Shown here piece after piece: positions 62,735 to 64,000 of a stretch of DNA of 64,000 nt. How positions within the stretch are numbered: position 1 is the stretch's first letter; each line of letters starts with the position of its first letter. The DNA is taken from positions 248,001-312,000 of the forward strand of contig NZ_BAAAZE010000008.1 in NCBI RefSeq assembly GCF_039536745.1. Direction: 5' to 3'. The notes under the pieces are model-generated. The model was not told the DNA's origin and did not search any database. It was given only the letters and a program-made list of their open reading frames with translations. The position numbers were made by a program, and so were the translations under genes. The stretch comes from Actimicrobium antarcticum. GTDB lineage: Bacteria; Pseudomonadota; Gammaproteobacteria; Burkholderiales; Burkholderiaceae_D.

Positions 62735-63517
62735 TCACATCGCCCTGAAAAAATGATGGTTGGGCAGCGACACCTTCAGTCGCGCAGGATGACCACGCAG
62801 AACGATCTCCATCAAGTCATTCTGGCGATGGACGGCCTTGATGAAACGCCGGTTGACGACGGTACTGCGATGGGTCTGCAGGAAGGTCATTGCGTCGATC
62901 TGGTCAAGTAGCTGCCTGAGCGACAGCCGGATCAGTCCGTCACAGTCGGCGGCTACGACGCGAGTGTATTTCGTGTCGGATTCAAAAAAGATGACGTCGT
63001 TAATATGCACCATACGTACCTCGTGTCCTACCCCGACCTGCAGCCAACTGAGCCTTGCTGCGCTCGCAAGTGCATTGCTGGCGCTGGTATCTGCGATGGG
63101 GCCTGCCAATCCCAACGCGGCGAATGCCGCATGCAGTGCTGCCGGGTCTGCTGTCATGGGCAAGGTTGCATTGCGCAGTTTGGTAACCACCCTGGCCAAC
63201 CGCGCCGGATCGACAGGCTTGAGCACGAAATCGATCGCATTGACTTCAAAGGCGCTCACTGCATGCGCCTCGTAGGCTGTAACGAAGACAACACGTGTCT
63301 GCGCTGTCATGGCCTGCGCTACCTTCAGTCCTGTCAGTCCCGGCATGCGAATGTCGAGAAAGGCGAGCGCTGGACGACATCGTTCGATCAGCGATAGCGC
63401 CGCCGGGCCATCCGCGGCCTCGCCGACAATCTCCAGTTCAGGCCAGAATTCACCGAGCTGGTCACGCAGCGATGCACGCATGTGCGGTTCATCGTCTGCC
63501 AGAATTGCTGTAGCCAT
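62735..63517 (-). CDS. LytTR-type response regulator
   Basis: Regulator of 260 residues starting at 63517 (MATAILADDEPHMRASL). The receiver has D8/D9, D55 in LAFLDIRMPG and Lys in VLKPVDPARL. The LytTR DNA-binding domain (~155-258) contains MVHINDVIFFESDTKYTRVV and FLQTHRSTVVNRRFIKAVHR. It is the partner of the kinase encoded immediately downstream. Confidence 0.92.
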   Translation of the reverse strand: MATAILADDEPHMRASLRDQLGEFWPELEIVGEAADGPAALSLIERCRPALAFLDIRMPGLTGLKVAQAMTAQTRVVFVTAYEAHAVSAFEVNAIDFVLKPVDPARLARVVTKLRNATLPMTADPAALHAAFAALGLAGPIADTSASNALASAARLSWLQVGVGHEVRMVHINDVIFFESDTKYTRVVAADCDGLIRLSLRQLLDQIDAMTFLQTHRSTVVNRRFIKAVHRQNDLMEIVLRGHPARLKVSLPNHHFFRAM

Positions 63518-63573
63518 GCCGCCCGCCTCAAGTTGATTGATGAATACAATGTCCGGGCAGTTTCTGCCTGTTG

Positions 63574-64000
63574 CTATTGCAATGTCGGCGACATCAGTAT
63601 GTACACCCCTTGCTTGAGGCCAGACTGGACGAGCTGCCAATTGGCGCCCCTGTCGATCAGCGATGGTTGCTTGCAATCCCACGTGACGGCGCCAGGCGCA
63701 AGAAAGCAAATCGACATCGACTGCGGTGCAGGGAATCGTGCCTTGTCCAAAACGAAATAAGCCTGACCGTCCGCCGGGGCAAAGTCGGCCACAAATTCAA
63801 AGCCGTCAACCTTGTAGCCGGCGAGCGTGTCGACTGGCAGTGCCTGGTTCCAGTAGCTGCTCCAGTAGAGTACCGACGTGGTGTCGACCGGGTTGGCAAA
63901 CCTGGCAAACGGCGTGTTGGCAAACGGGTCGATCGGGGTATGAATTCGCGCCACCTGCGTCACGCAAGCGACCGATTTTGGTGCCAGCACGGAAGGCATG
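63574..64000 (-). CDS. Hypothetical protein, truncated by window end
   Basis: The reading frame is open to the right edge, so the true start is probably outside the window. The visible 141 residues contain APKSVACVTQVARIHTPIDP and VLYWSSYWNQALPVDTLAGY, with a beta-rich pattern and no membrane helix. Function is unknown. It is 56 bp upstream of the LytTR regulator on the same strand. Confidence 0.6.
   Translation of the reverse strand, partial: MPSVLAPKSVACVTQVARIHTPIDPFANTPFARFANPVDTTSVLYWSSYWNQALPVDTLAGYKVDGFEFVADFAPADGQAYFVLDKARFPAPQSMSICFLAPGAVTWDCKQPSLIDRGANWQLVQSGLKQGVYILMSPTLQ

Overview
The window looks like chromosomal DNA of a high-GC betaproteobacterium of the order Burkholderiales, most likely family Oxalobacteraceae. 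This is inferred from gene content and order: rsmB–DUF4390–NtrY/NtrX-type two-component genes, DUF3567, UbiK, a TorF–glnK–amtB operon, metX–metW, mreBCD–mrdA–rodA–rlpA, gatCAB and kdpFABCDE. No rRNA, tRNA, CRISPR array or complete insertion sequence was found by eye.

Layout. 1–9.5 kb is a minus-strand housekeeping and regulatory block: a VpsR-like sigma-54 activator, a TrmB-like methyltransferase, a DUF3567 protein, the NtrX/NtrY-like pair, a DUF4390 protein, rsmB and a LysE exporter. 9.5–12.4 kb holds small genes of unclear function with three notable signals: a candidate ~65-nt RNA with two anti-Shine-Dalgarno motifs, a textbook LexA/SOS box in front of a 103-residue orphan, and a ClpP-like protease. 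12.4–16.1 kb has a lipoprotein, an EamA transporter, a ComM/YifB ATPase and ubiK. 16.2–19.1 kb is a nitrogen-responsive operon (TorF-like porin, glnK, amtB) behind a good sigma-54 promoter match. 19.2–24.1 kb encodes glutathione synthesis (gshA, gshB) and a PTS phosphorelay without sugar permease (EIIA-Man, HPr, EI).

24.1–33.8 kb is the most unusual part. Two direct copies of a large modular palindromic repeat lie about 8.7 kb apart. Each has ~300-bp inverted arms, a nested hairpin in each arm, a 12-bp tandem repeat in the loop and a CCGCAAA heptamer array at the edge. Between the copies lie a SAM-II riboswitch with terminator, metX–metW, an AmpG-like permease, and an alkane-oxidation pair (alkB plus a GMC/AlkJ-like dehydrogenase) with a divergent AraC-type regulator.

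33.8–42.1 kb is the potassium operon kdpFABCDE, preceded by a KdpE-box-like site and an extra single-helix microprotein. 42.1–48.1 kb carries xth, a 1172-residue hybrid sensor kinase, pyrE and a DUF4124 protein. 48.1–51.9 kb is gatCAB, interrupted by a secreted protein. 52.2–59.2 kb is the rod-shape and elongation cluster. 59.2–60.8 kb looks like the scar of a lost island: a 3' tail resembling hsdM, an intact rhuM-family gene, and a 3' fragment of a CzcA-type RND pump. 60.8–64 kb has a secreted protein, a LytS/LytTR-type two-component system and a gene cut by the window end.

Boundaries and families come from reading the sequence and recalling protein families. No database search was run.
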